A stretch of DNA of 64,000 bases from Tillus elongatus (Eukaryota; Arthropoda; Insecta; Coleoptera; Cleridae), in assembly GCA_964006375.1 (NCBI GenBank), contig OZ023267.1, positions 81,634,182 to 81,698,181 on the forward strand. The letters run 5' to 3'. The notes beneath the pieces were generated by a model that had not been told where the DNA came from, did no database searches, and saw only the letters and a list, made by a program, of their open reading frames with translations. The position numbers and the translations under genes were made by a program. Shown here piece after piece: positions 11,790 to 21,457 of the stretch. Numbering within the stretch: the stretch's first letter is position 1; each line of letters starts with the position of its first letter.

Positions 11790-12303
11790 TTTTTTTAAGG
11801 AGATCTAGCCATTTGTAATTTCCCTGCATGCTGAATTGCTTCCACATTAAAGTCTTCAATGTCCTGTTTACGCGTTCACATATACTAGCCTTAAGATTTG
11901 TATAAGTGGCGTAATGATTTATTTGAAACTGATCCATCGGGGATTTGAACTCGCGACCAAAAAACTCCATACCATTATCTGTCTGTACACTTTTGGGTTG
12001 AGTTTTCAGAGATTTTAGAATATTAGCCATAGCTTTTGCAACTTCTTTAGATGTTTTACTTTTTAATGGTTCAGTCCAGACAAACTTTGAAAAAGCATTA
12101 ATTACTACTAAAATGTATTTGTACCCTTTATTGAATTTAGAATAAGGAAGCATTTCTACTAAAGCTGCCTTAAACAAATCATTTAAACCATTAACTATTA
12201 CATGACGCCTTCTATAATTTCTTCTAGCGGGTTTGTGAAGTTCATTCACAACTACTTCTTTTACATTGATAGCGGACATTTTAGGTGTAGTTATATGGCG
12301 CAA
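11790..12303 (-). pseudogene. Polinton copy A integrase, C-terminally truncated
   Basis: Retrovirus-like integrase that inserts Polinton DNA. From an ATG at 12303 the core is readable for about 170 residues: ILVVINAFSKFVWTEPLKSK, SVQTDNGMEFF with a retained catalytic Asp, and ERVNRTLKTLMWKQF with the catalytic Glu. The usual Asp of the first motif (DAFSK and ADLVEM positions) appears as Asn or Ala in VINAFSK and AALVEM. Coding ends at about 11790, where gypsy-1 RNase H starts on the opposite strand, so the C-terminal region including any chromodomain is gone. The open frame that continues to 11653 is chance. Confidence 0.85.
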
Positions 12304-12416
12304 GCGATCGCTTTGGTGTTTGGAGAATGTTCAAAATAAAATGTATGTCCTGATTTTATTTTCACACCAACTAATTATTTAGCAGATATTTTTGTATTAT
12401 TTAGAAATATAATGAC

Positions 12417-12611
12417 TTAGGTTGATGGATTTAAATAAATTTTTTCAATTTCCGCAGCGTAGTCAAACAATATTGCATAGGGTTCATTATTTAAATACCA
12501 TCTATGGATGTTTTTATCGATTGATTTATATCCATTATATAGTAAATTTTTTTGTTGTAGTTTTGAATTAAGATTTCTGTTTATTATTCTACCAAATTTG
12601 TCTAAAGTCAT
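12417..12611 (-). CDS. Small conserved-looking Polinton protein (64 aa)
   Basis: Sits between integrase and the DUF8207-like gene on the same strand, starting MTLDKFGR, a beginning I associate with short Polinton proteins of unknown role. There is no signal peptide or membrane segment. It could be the N-terminal remnant of a longer fibre-like protein. Function unknown. Confidence 0.5.
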   Translation of the reverse strand: MTLDKFGRIINRNLNSKLQQKNLLYNGYKSIDKNIHRWYLNNEPYAILFDYAAEIEKIYLNPST

Positions 12612-12648
12612 ATTGAGACTGATAAAGCGATAACAATTAATTATTATT

Positions 12649-13622
12649 TTATACTATTATATGAGCTTCCTGCAATTCCTCAATCAGGGAAACTATATCA
12701 TTGTGGTTACCGTTATTACCAGCATTTTGAGCCGCAATTAGAAGTCTTAGTCTATCAACTAATTCATTAGGGTCATCCCAGTGTATAAAGTTTATTGGAT
12801 TTTTGTTCCATTTCATAAAACCCTTTCCCGATCGCATATGATACACTCTACTAGGAAATGAACCCGAGCGTGGTCTCTGTCCAGGAGGTTTAATTACAGA
12901 AGTATATTTCTTTGAGGGATTACCTATTTTGGGGTTATTTGCATCATAATTTCGTCGGAGAGCATTTGTTCTTTCTAAAATATTAAGATAATCTTTATGT
13001 TCTGCTACTTTATATGGTGCTGGATTCTTTTTAAATAATAATTTATACAATCCGGTTGTTCCTTTATATCTGACACCTTTTACAACAATATCTTCGTTAT
13101 CAAAATTAATTTCAGAGTCTCCAATATAAAATTTATCTGAAAGTAGGTCATGCCTAATCCCATGCGTATGATCAAAGGCATCATCGGAATCCCGTATCAT
13201 TGCTTCTATGTATTGTCGAGGTAGTGGAGCAAATTGGTCCAAATATATCTCAAAAGAAGGTTCACTGAGCAGTCTTTGAACTTCTGCTGTGCTAATTTCA
13301 GCGGGAGGCTCCGGTTCTTGTTCAGGTTCTGCGATAAATACCTCTTCACCTAACGGCTCTTCTTGAAATAAGCGACGCGGTCTCATTTTTGTCTCATATT
13401 TCACGGACGTTTTTTCTGACTTGTTAAATTCTTCTTCTTTTACTTTGGATGCATTTTTTCCAGTTTAATATCTGAAAGTATCTTTTTCAAGGGTTCTGTA
13501 ATAGGTTTTAATTCTTCCTCTCTCTGAATGGCAGATTCTGCAACATCAGATTTTAGACTTTGCAACTTTCGTTCAAGTGCTTTTCTTGTTTTAGTGAGTT
13601 GTCTTGCAACTGTTTGATCCAT
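12649..13622 (-). pseudogene. DUF8207-like Polinton protein, frameshifted
   Basis: Two frames join into one product of about 320 residues. The N-terminal part at 13440-13622 is Lys- and Glu-rich and probably coiled coil (RQLTKTRKALERKLQSLKSD). After a frameshift at about 13440 the rest continues to 12649. Its conserved blocks, VRYKGTTGLYKLLFKK and the end HWDDPNELVDRLRLLIAAQN, are those of the DUF8207 domain found in insect Maverick proteins. Function is unknown; its location beside the packaging ATPase suggests a structural or assembly role. Apart from the single shift the frame is well preserved. Confidence 0.8.
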
Positions 13623-13668
13623 ATTTGCATTGTCAATAGTTAATTAATACTAAAACTTTTTTTCATCC

Positions 13669-14357
13669 TTACGGATAAATATAGGCATCAAATCCTTTTC
13701 TATATCTGCCAGCCTGGAATGGAAATTCTTTATTTATAACCAAAAATCCGAATTTACCTTTCCAACAATAACAACATATATCTTTAAATTTCTGAAATGT
13801 CATATCAACATTAACGTGATCATCATAAATATGTTTCAGATTAGTATTATCTTGTTTAAATATTACAAGCAAATTTGCATTATCTCTAATTAATTGTTTT
13901 GGAATTGAGGAATAAGTTTGACATAGATAAAAACAATCTGCATTGTTATGGCGGCCGAAGCAACAATAATCTCTCATAATGCTTTGATTGCAGCAAACAA
14001 TATCATCAAATATTATTATTGAATTTGACTTTATCTGGTCAGGAGGACTATGTCACCACCGTTTTCATATTCAAAATATCCTATATCTGTAATAGGTTGC
14101 AAAAGATGTTTGAGATATTTATATTTTGATTGGTTAAGTGACTTGGAATAGATGTAAATGTTTTCAAAACGTAACCCATTCGGATGTTCTAAGAGCGTAA
14201 CCATTACATTTGTTTTTCCACAACAGGATGCTCCAACCAACAGACCTCTTTTACATTCACTACCCAATAAAGTACCGTGTCGGCTGAACTTTTCTGCTAA
14301 AGAAATGTCATCGTGATCCTCAATCGACGACTTTAATGCTTGTTGCGTAACCCTCAT
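13669..14357 (-). pseudogene. FtsK/HerA-type (A32-like) packaging ATPase
   Basis: Predicted to power packaging of element DNA into a capsid. From the ATG at 14357: Walker A as LLVGASCCGKTNVM (residues about 39-52), then after a frameshift at about 14030, Walker B as SIIIFDDIVCC, and the sensor region FYLCQTYSSIPKQLIRDNAN. The end QAGRYRKGFDAYIYP matches the C-terminus of insect Polinton ATPases. Key ATP-binding residues remain; only one frameshift is evident. Transcribed leftward from the divergent intergenic region at 14358-14495. Confidence 0.9.
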
Positions 14358-14495
14358 TTTATTTATGACAAATGGTCTGAATTAAGTAAATTAAATGTAT
14401 TTATAAATTACAAAAAACAAACTTCAAGAGTATATAAGCCCAATAGTTTCATAAATCATTCATACTTGTATTATTTTTCAACCTAATCACACAAT
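14358..14495. promoter_or_regulatory. Divergent promoter region of Polinton copy A
   Basis: 138 bases separate the ATPase ATG (minus) from the first plus-strand ATG at 14496. A TATA box TATATAAG lies at 14431-14438, with a TCATT initiator-like motif about 26 bases on at 14457. This suits transcription of the plus-strand capsid block. No equally clear TATA box was seen for the minus strand. Confidence 0.5.
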
Positions 14496-14869
14496 ATGAA
14501 GTTAAAACCTTTGTTGGCACTGGCACTTCGTAGAAAAGGTAAATTATTAAAAAAGGAAGAGGCTTATCTTTTTCCAAAATGCCTTTCGGCATTAAAGGAA
14601 AACATAAAAAATCGAAACGTAGTAAGAAAAGTAGAATAATATGTGCTCCCAAAATTGGTGGCTTTTTACCTTTCTTGCTACCTGCTTTGGGAGCGTTAGG
14701 TTCATTAGCCGGAGGCGGCGCCAGTATAGCGAAAACCGTAGTTGACGCCAAGAATGCTGCAAAGGTATTACAAGAAGCAAAACGTCATAATATGGAGCTT
14801 GAAAAAGTTGCCAGATCATCTAAAGGTTCTTGGTTATTTTTAAAACCGTACCAAAAAAACTTCCGATAA
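14496..14869 (+). pseudogene. pX/mu-like small basic and hydrophobic Polinton protein
   Basis: From ATG 14579 a 96-residue frame has a basic head (GIKGKHKKSKRSKKSR), then a hydrophobic, Gly-rich segment (GGFLPFLLPALGALGSLAGG), then a helical tail (KVLQEAKRHNMELEK). This design is shared with adenovirus pX-like and densovirus lipase-free VP1-type segments and is standard in insect Polintons. Another frame starts at 14496 (MKLKPLLALALRRKGK) and may be the true N-terminus joined by a frameshift. Probably a capsid-associated, membrane- or DNA-interacting protein. The C-terminal end GSWLFLKPY also fits the family. Confidence 0.7.
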
Positions 14870-15113
14870 AACTACCATGGCGACCTTTGACGAATATTGA
14901 TTTACTAAAGTTTGCAAATTTGTTAAAGATAAAAAAATTACGGGGAGTATACATGAGAGACAATCTACCAATCAAAATAAAAACAACGAGTCTGGCATTA
15001 TTAATCTTGGCAGTAAACAGGCTAGCGGAACTCATTGGACCGCATATGTAAAGAAAAAAGCACATATAAATTATTTCGATAGTTATGGAAACTTACGACC
15101 CCCAGCGATGTAG
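14860..15113 (+). pseudogene. Adenovirus-type cysteine protease, truncated
   Basis: Maturation protease of Polintons. The N-terminal half reads PLTNIDLLKFANLLKI and RGVYMRDNLP; after a frameshift at about 14985 comes SGTHWTAYVKKKAHINYFDS with the catalytic His and the acidic partner, then YGNLRPP. A stop follows at 15111. The C-terminal third with the catalytic Cys (normally in an NCGH-like motif) is absent and the next gene begins within 15 bases. A deletion removed it, so the enzyme is inactive. Confidence 0.85.
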
Positions 15114-15127
15114 TTAATTATTTTTTA

Positions 15128-15657
15128 GTGGTGGGTATAATAACACAATCACTTATAATTATAATTCCAGCAGGTTCTTATGAAATTTCAGATATACATC
15201 AATATTTACAGAAAAACATGAAAAAAGAAACTTTAGAACTCGAAGCGAATAATAATACATTAAAAACTATTTTAAAATGTAGTAAAGATATTGATTTTTC
15301 AAAACCGATTCCATCGGTAAACTTTTAGGATTTAGTAAAAAGCTTTTAAAGGCGAATTTAGTTCATGAATCAGAAAATCCAGTTGAAATTATTAAAGTAA
15401 ATGCTTTATGTATTGACTGCAACATATCTTCTGGTTCCTATAATAATGGTAAGCCGGTTCATACAATACATCAATTTTTTCCCACTGTACCTCCTGGATA
15501 TAAAATAGTGGAAACGCCTCAAAACATCATTTACTTTCCAGTTACCGTTAAGACCATTACTAATATAACCATTAAGGTGCTTGATTAAGACGGAACTTTA
15601 GTAAATTTTAGGGGTGAAACGGTTACAGTAAAGGTGCATTTAAGAAAAGATATATAA
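15128..15657 (+). pseudogene. Minor capsid (penton-like) protein of Polinton copy A
   Basis: The readable frame starts IIIIPAGSYEISDIHQYLQ and continues to a frameshift at about 15318, then LLGFSKKLLKAN, VHTIHQFFPTVPPGYKIVE and NIIYFPVTVKTITNITIKVL to a TAA at 15655. This is the conserved single jelly-roll-like protein placed before the major capsid gene in insect Polintons; penton function is inferred by analogy. The N-terminal part was probably lost with the protease end. One in-frame stop lies at about 15586. Its stop codon overlaps the next start as TAAATG. Confidence 0.75.
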
Positions 15658-15813
15658 ATGGTTGTGAGATATAATGCTTTATATCTACCCTCTTGGTTGC
15701 CAGAGTATAAAAACAGAAACCTTCAGATAAAATTCAGTATTCTAAAAAGGCTTAAGCAATTAACACCTTCCAACCGACAATTCTTACAATCACTTGGTTT
15801 TCAAGTAAAATGA
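15658..15813 (+). CDS. Small basic protein between minor and major capsid genes (51 aa)
   Basis: Starts MVVRYNALYLPSW and ends with RLKQLTPSNRQFLQSLGFQV, a tail I recognise as common to short insect Polinton proteins. There are no stops. Its ATG directly follows the upstream TAA, and its TGA overlaps the major capsid ATG by ATGA (15810-15813). Function unknown; the context implies a virion or assembly role. Confidence 0.65.
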   Translation: MVVRYNALYLPSWLPEYKNRNLQIKFSILKRLKQLTPSNRQFLQSLGFQVK

Positions 15814-17054
15814 ATATCCTTGACGTTGCACAAAAAGTAGTTGTAGATGATTCTACTGTAGATTACCAGTACCATGCCTACCAGGCATGTACAGCTTCAC
15901 AATTTGATTATAACGATGAACAGCGGATCACTGTTCAAGAACTTGATGCATAAACACTTCCTTCTGACAGCTTTTTGTACATTGAAGGTAAATTAACCAA
16001 AACAGATGGTACAGTGTCGAACAATTTGTTTTTTATTAACAACGCAATAGCTTTTCTTTTTAGAGAAATTTGTTATGAATTGAACGGTGTAGTAGTAGAT
16101 TCCACACGCAATGTAGGACTTACTTCAACAATGAAATATTATTTTTCATTAAATTCTAACGAAAGCATAAAACTTCAAACCGCAGGTTGGTTTTCTAAAA
16201 GCGAAAAACGCACAGATGATCGTATCAAGGTCGATGCGAATGGAAATTTTAATGTTTGTATTCCATGTTCCCACTTATTGGGATTTTTCAAAGATTATCG
16301 CAAAATTATAATGAATATGAAACAAGAATTAATCCTTATTAGAAGTAGTGATGATAAAGATGCTGTAATCTACATTGATTATCCTACAGCTCCCACCCCT
16401 ACAGTAGATGAGCCGAAAGTTACAATTAAGAAGGTGTCCTAGAAAGTTCCCCATGTTACCGTTTCTCTCGCACAACAGTTACAGCTTTCCAGACAAATTC
16501 AAAAAGGGGTGGAAATTCCATTAGCCTTTCGAAGTTGGGAGTTAATAGAATACCCAGCTCTTCCAGAAACATCTAGACATACTTGGCCAGTTAAGACCAC
16601 TACAAAACTCGAATCACCACTCCATATTCTTACAGGATTTCAAACTGATAGAAAAGGAAAGCTTTTAAAAGATATGAGTAAATTTGATAATTGTAACCTA
16701 AGAAATTTTAGAGCTTTTCTAAACACTGAAAGGTATCCTTTCCAGGACCTCAACTTAAATATGCTGGAAAATAAATTTGCCTCACTTTACGAAATGTTTT
16801 CAAAATTTCAACAATCTTATTATCAAAAAGAAAACGAACCCCTTTTTACACCAACTGAATTTGCGAAATTAGCGCCTTTAGTTCATATTGATAGCTCTCG
16901 ACAAAAGGATAGAATTCAATCAGGGTCAGTTTTAGTGAGACTTGAATTCGAAGCAAATGCAAACATACCACATAACACATCCGCATACTGTTTAATTTTG
17001 CATGGTAAACTATTTACTTACAATCCCCTGACGAAAATCGTAAGACAAATTTAA
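15810..17054 (+). pseudogene. Double jelly-roll major capsid protein of Polinton copy A
   Basis: The frame of 414 codons is complete except for two internal stops (TAA at 15951, TAG at 16440). Recognisable blocks: SFLYIEGKLTKTDGTVSNN, REICYELNGVVVDSTRNVGL, LGFFKDYRKIIMNMKQELIL, PLAFRSWELIEYPALPETS and a final VRLEFEANANIPHNTSAYCL. These match insect Polinton major capsid proteins, which are predicted to form an icosahedral shell. An AATAAA lies downstream at 17147-17152. The single frame with only two stops makes it one of the best-preserved genes here. Confidence 0.9.
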
Positions 17055-17231
17055 TTATAATATTTAAGCTAAATGCACTCCTTTACCTATTTCAATTTGA
17101 TGATGACGTTGAGGTATAAACAACAACTCAGTGCTCATTAAAAAAAAATAAAAGAACTCACAAAATTAATTTTCTTTTACAACATGAAGAAAAAAATGTG
17201 TAAACGCTTTTCAAATCTATCATTGTAAACT

Positions 17232-17678
17232 ATGGTACTCGTAATTGACATTCAAGGTTTCAAACTGGAAAATAATAAATTTCTTCCAAAAGAACTTGCA
17301 TCGTTTGATGGTTCCAAGATCTGTCACTATATTTTTAAAGCACCATTTATTCTGGATTATGTACCTCAAAATTTACAAGTGCAGACGAAATGGTTAATAA
17401 ACCATCATCATTGTATTGATTGGAAATCAGGTTTTACACCAGTACACAATTTTGCTGAAATAATCAAACATCTTACAAGCGACACCAACGACGTTTATGT
17501 GAAAGGAAAGGAGAAAGCTGATTATGTAAAAAAATATTCATCGGCACTCGTTTTGGAATTAAATGAACAACCCACACTTCAAGCATCTACACCTTCTTGC
17601 ATTTATCATTTAAATAATCATTGCGTTTGCGCCCTTACTAATGTATACTTTTTATTTAACAATCATGTTATGAATTAA
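17232..17678 (+). CDS. Conserved Polinton-associated protein, RNase H-like exonuclease candidate (148 aa)
   Basis: Uninterrupted frame starting MVLVIDIQGFKLENNKFLPK, with KWLINHHHCIDWKSGF, DVYVKGKEKADYVKKYSSAL and a C-terminal His/Cys-rich end (PSCIYHLNNHCVCALTNVYF). Many insect genomes carry such proteins; the VIDIQGF start and acidic residues suggest an RNase H-like or DEDD-type fold, but I have no direct proof. It follows the major capsid gene on the same strand, and an AATAAA at 17695-17700 sits just after its stop. It has no stops or shifts despite heavy decay around it. Confidence 0.7.
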   Translation: MVLVIDIQGFKLENNKFLPKELASFDGSKICHYIFKAPFILDYVPQNLQVQTKWLINHHHCIDWKSGFTPVHNFAEIIKHLTSDTNDVYVKGKEKADYVKKYSSALVLELNEQPTLQASTPSCIYHLNNHCVCALTNVYFLFNNHVMN

Positions 17679-17786
17679 GTTTTGTATTGTAAAAAATAAA
17701 ACCCGTTTAAATATATTGTTTTTTTATTTATTTAAAGCGATATATAGGAATACAAAGCCTAATTACATTTCTTTTATTCTATAAAT

Positions 17787-18513
17787 TTAAAATGGAACAT
17801 AATGCGTAAGTATGTGTTCAATTCCTTCATTTTGCACATAAGCTTTGTATGATAGAACAAAAAACTCTTTTGTACAGTTACCACTTAAATATATGTTACA
17901 CAATTCATACAAATATGAACTGGTCCAGTCATCTCCTTCAGACTCAAATTTTTAATTACCAGCTATGTTTCTTATTTTACAGACAATTATTCTAAACTTC
18001 TTTTCTAGATCATCACTATCTATTTTTTCACACTGACATTTACTGTTCACATTTCCCATCATATTAAATTGTTTATATTGCACTGACGTTGACTGTGGCT
18101 TCTTAACTACTGACACTACTCACTGTTTCCAATATTCCCAGCTGGACCTGCCTACACTGTTCTGCAGCTCTATATTTTATTCGCCTGTTACAATGTGTGC
18201 AATGGGATATATACCTACTATGCACATGATATTTTACGACACTTTTGTCACGCAAAGTAAACACTGCATACCTAGCTCCTACCAGGCAATCTCCGCAAAC
18301 TGTGGAACCCATACAAGGATCGCCAATAAAATAAAATTTTTAGCATTTTTCTTCACCCACATTGACAGCCCTAAGGTGTGCCTCCATTAATGCCACAGCT
18401 TGAATATGGCGATTTTGCAAAACACTCCCTTCATAATTTAACACATATCGCTGGCGAATATATGAAGTGTTGCGTAAACTGTCCCAGTTAATCAAAACAT
18501 TGTGATCAGACAT
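17787..18513 (-). pseudogene. Cys-rich gene inside the Polinton terminal repeat, copy A
   Basis: Starts MSDHNVLINWDSLRNTS at 18513 and runs toward the element interior, ending at a TAA at 17787. Cys/His pairs are visible (VCGDCLVGARYAVF, and ISHCTHCNRRIKY), which could bind zinc; a later part contains SKCQCEK. In-frame stops occur at about 18340 and in the C-terminal part, plus a frameshift at about 18100. The same protein is encoded in copy B. I do not recognise a family. Confidence 0.6.
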
Positions 18514-18654
18514 TGTATTCCTACTACTTTACACTGAATTATAAATAAACTCGAACTCGTATAAAGAGGGTTCTAATAATATTAATTCCCTGAGATATCT
18601 CCTGTACATATATAAAACAAATTTCAAGGATAAATTTGTAACCTTGAACGTGAA

Positions 18655-18780
18655 ATGTGGCTGGCATTGACCTTGAAAATATATATCGCTGGCCGTGACC
18701 GTTGGTAAAAACATCTGGCCTTGACCTTGAAAATACATCTGGCCTTGACCTTGAAAAGACCTCCGCCGCCGCTTAAGGTC
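18655..18780 (-). repeat. Subterminal repeats of Polinton copy A
   Basis: About three imperfect units containing TTTTCAAGGTCAAGGCCAG on the minus strand. TCAAGGTCA occurs exactly at 18668-18676, 18722-18730 and 18746-18754 (reverse complement). Confidence 0.8.
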
Positions 18781-18808
18781 GTTCCAGAACAGACATTATC
18801 TCTCTACT

Positions 18809-18981
18809 TGTGTCCTTTTGTTAACAGTATCATGTTTCTGTTTATGAAATTTTAAAAGCATAAGAACGAGTTCCGCAGCCGAGTCCAAAATCATCAATGA
18901 AATTAAGAAGACCCATAAAGTTCCCCTGGAGGACATCAATTGCAAGATTTAGGTACCCTAAATCTCATCTGGCAAGGGAGC
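18809..18981 (+). pseudogene. 3' remnant of gypsy-1 with polypurine tract
   Basis: 173 bases between the Polinton end and the 3' LTR. GGCAAGGGAGC at 18971-18981 is the polypurine tract that primes plus-strand DNA synthesis. A short coding-like piece (SSAAESKIINEIKKTHK) precedes it. Confidence 0.65.
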
Positions 18982-19270
18982 AGTTACAGCAATATAATGG
19001 AAGCAGTCGTTCACCGCGGAAATACGAAAACCGCTGATTAATTATAGTTAACATAATTATTTAGTTTAAGTTGTTTTATTTTATAATGTTTGATAAGCAT
19101 AATCAATTTTATATATAGAAGTAAGGTACAATATTATATAAGAATACATTACGAGTGTTTCCACATTAAACGTCGTGTATTTCTCCTTTGGTTTGAATTA
19201 TAATTAAACCTGTAATTTTCAAAATAAAGTTTGTTTTGTTTTAAGGAGCCAAAAGGGCCTTATCCAAACT
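18982..19270 (+). repeat. Gypsy-1 3' LTR
   Basis: Starts AGTTACAGCAATA and ends CCAAACT; matches 7807-8136 with about 45 bases missing near the start. Followed by the target duplication CGTG at 19271-19274. Confidence 0.85.
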
Positions 19271-19481
19271 CGTGACAACCATGCATTTTCACGACACGAG
19301 TCTGTGGCCAAAGAAGCGTTAGATGTTCCATTGTCTAAAATTTTAAATGACCCGACACCTGGCAACAGCTAAACGAGAAAGGAAGTGACAAGTATCAAAA
19401 TTTCTTTACTAAAAGGCCTTTTAGATATAAATGGAACTGTGTACAGTTCTGAAATATTTGTATATGTGAAAATTTCTAGCT

Positions 19482-19570
<89 letters not shown>

Positions 19571-20167
19571 TATTTAATATTAAAAAAATGTTTTGGTGTA
19601 TAAATTCACAAGTTAGGAATTGCGCAACCTAAATTTTGATCAACATATAAAATACTGATAGGAAAGAGCTCTCAAATAATATTTAAATAATTTTTGCCTA
19701 TTTTAAGTAGTGGGGTTTTTGTATTTATGTTTGTAAAAGTAATATAGAGAGAAATAAAAGAAATGTGTGTATAAAGCTACGAAGCATTATTATTATTTGA
19801 GAAAATAAATAATATATCTAGTTAAAACAGTGGGCAAATAAATGAGAAAAGATTAAAATAATTGAATAGATTTAAAAAGAAAGAACTCACTATAGTACCC
19901 TACAAAGTATGGAGTCAAAAGCCGGGCTAATTTAAAATGTATGTGGTATAACGTATTCATATATCTAGTACAACGCATATAAAAATTAAATAAAGACTCA
20001 TTTTATTTGCAAAACATATAAAATACATCTGATTTTCACCAATATACATAAATTAACATAACATCAATATAATTAATTTGGTAGACAAAAATACAATTAA
20101 AATTGAAACTTCCATATTATAAAAGGTTTCAAAATTAAACAAAATTTAAACCTAAATCGATTTAAAT
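19271..20167 (+). repeat. Repeat X, left copy, part 2 (5' LTR of gypsy-2)
   Basis: Continues from 7806 and aligns with 35800-36316, with shared blocks such as CCCGACACCTGGCAACAGCT and AATTGCGCAACCTAAATTTT. The piece 19640-20025 has no counterpart in the right copy. It ends CGATTTAAA just before a primer-binding-like motif. Confidence 0.8.
19485..19569. repeat. (TA)n tract 6, in repeat X
   Basis: Corresponds in position to tract 13 at 36008-36073 of the right X copy, so a shorter TA run was already in the ancestral LTR. Confidence 0.9.
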
Positions 20168-20186
20168 TGAGCGCCCTAACGTGGGA
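20168..20186 (+). promoter_or_regulatory. Gypsy-2 primer-binding-like site 1
   Basis: TGAGCGCCCTAACGTGGGA directly follows CGATTTAAAT. It resembles the tRNA-Lys1,2 site (TGGCGCCCAACGTGGGG) with small differences. Confidence 0.5.
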
Positions 20187-20247
20187 CTTTTCTTAATAAC
20201 AATATAAAATAATAAATACACTCTTTTCAAACTTATATCGATTTAAA

Positions 20248-20265
20248 TGGCGCCCCAACCGTCGG
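20248..20265 (+). promoter_or_regulatory. Gypsy-2 primer-binding-like site 2
   Basis: TGGCGCCCCAACCGTCGG, again directly after ATCGATTTAAA, 80 bases downstream of site 1. It keeps the exact TGGCGCC start. Confidence 0.5.
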
Positions 20266-20266
20266 A

Positions 20267-21370
20267 GCATTTGTGAAAAGTCTGGACGCATCAAGTGCGT
20301 TATGGTAGTAAATTTTCATTTAAAAAAAAATTAATAGCAAATATGTGTGTTTTTTTAAGTAACCAGGCATCGAATTTAGTTACCAGTATAACCTATGTAG
20401 TAGAAACAATGTGGCATGTTTCATCAATATAACTTTATTGTTTGAAAATTTACAAAAATTTCCGAACGTAAACTTAAAGTATTCCCGAAAAAACTGGTTT
20501 CTTGGTCAACCTTATAGGTTAATAGGTAATTGGGCTATTCAAATTTGAAGCAAATAATAAAAATTCGCTACCATAACGCACTTTCTGTGTCCCAAATTTC
20601 TTTTCTTACAAACATGCATTATATTTCGATGGAAAATGCAATAAGATAAGGCGTGTTCGATTAAAAAAAAAAAGGAAATTTGTATCACCAACGACTTATG
20701 GGCCACCTGTGATTGTAGAAACATTTTTAAAGATGTAGCTCAAGATACCCTATAATTAATGTAAATACTTTTTTTCGTATCTTGTATAATAACGGATATA
20801 TTGAGCTTTATTGATTTTTTACGAAAATTCGACAAAAATTATATACCATTAAACGATAAACTCTATAGCTAGACTACTACCAAAGCATCAGAGAAAGGGT
20901 CTATTTGAAATGAATTTACTGGAAATATTGTAGTAAAATGAAGAACAATGACGTTTGAAACTAAAACTTCAGGCTTTGTAAAGTGTTCTTCTTGAGACAT
21001 TTTCCTCCCATAGCTCGTATTAGTTTCAGGTTCTTTGCCTAAATGTTGTCCATTTTGACGTTTTAAATCGCGATTTTGACGTTTTTTATGTTTCTTTAAA
21101 TACCTATAACTTTTTTGTCTTTCAACCAACATAGCTAAATTTTGGTAATTAATTTACCTATAATGATATCAATCCACGAACCCAATTTTGTTTGCCCTAC
21201 TTTGTTATTTCCGGAAATATAATTCTTTTCGAAAGGAAACACTAATTTTTCCGGGAAAACCTGGTCATATTTTCCTGGCTAACGAGCTTATCCAAGCCAC
21301 TTGCAAAAGGAAGGTATCCACCAAATTTAATCAAAATCGGCCTATTATTTTTTGAGTGATTGGTGCGATT

Positions 21371-21457
<87 letters not shown>

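Larger units (their letters stand above)
11789..18808. mobile_element. Polinton/Maverick copy A, right half
   Basis: Genes typical of insect Polintons occur in the usual two divergent blocks: integrase, a small gene, DUF8207-like and ATPase on minus; pX-like, protease, minor capsid, a small gene, major capsid and a 148-residue gene on plus. The right terminal inverted repeat ends at 18808 with CTCTCTACT, matching the start of copy B at 37758. The left part (polymerase and left terminal repeat) is missing because of the junction at 11788/11789. The six bases after its end are TGTGTC; the matching left duplication is lost. Confidence 0.9.
17715..18808 (-). repeat. Polinton copy A right terminal inverted repeat
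   Basis: About 1.1 kb, reverse complement of 37758-39035 with point changes and small indels. The outer end reads, inward, AGTAGAGAGATAATGTCTGT. It carries a gene and subterminal repeats. Confidence 0.9.
7807..19270 (+). mobile_element. Gypsy-1: 297/17.6-like Ty3/gypsy element, internally deleted and invaded
   Basis: It has 5' and 3' LTRs with AGTT/AACT-type ends, a tRNA-Ser-like primer-binding site, a polypurine tract and a 4-bp duplication. These are hallmarks of the 17.6/297 group. Internally it holds gag, protease and RT with part of RNase H up to 11788. The remaining RNase H, integrase and any env were lost where a Polinton half now sits; a short 3' remnant at 18809-18970 remains before the tract. 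Confidence 0.85.

Noticed and set aside
18809..18981. An envelope gene of gypsy-1
   Set aside because: Only 173 bases remain and nothing env-like is readable.
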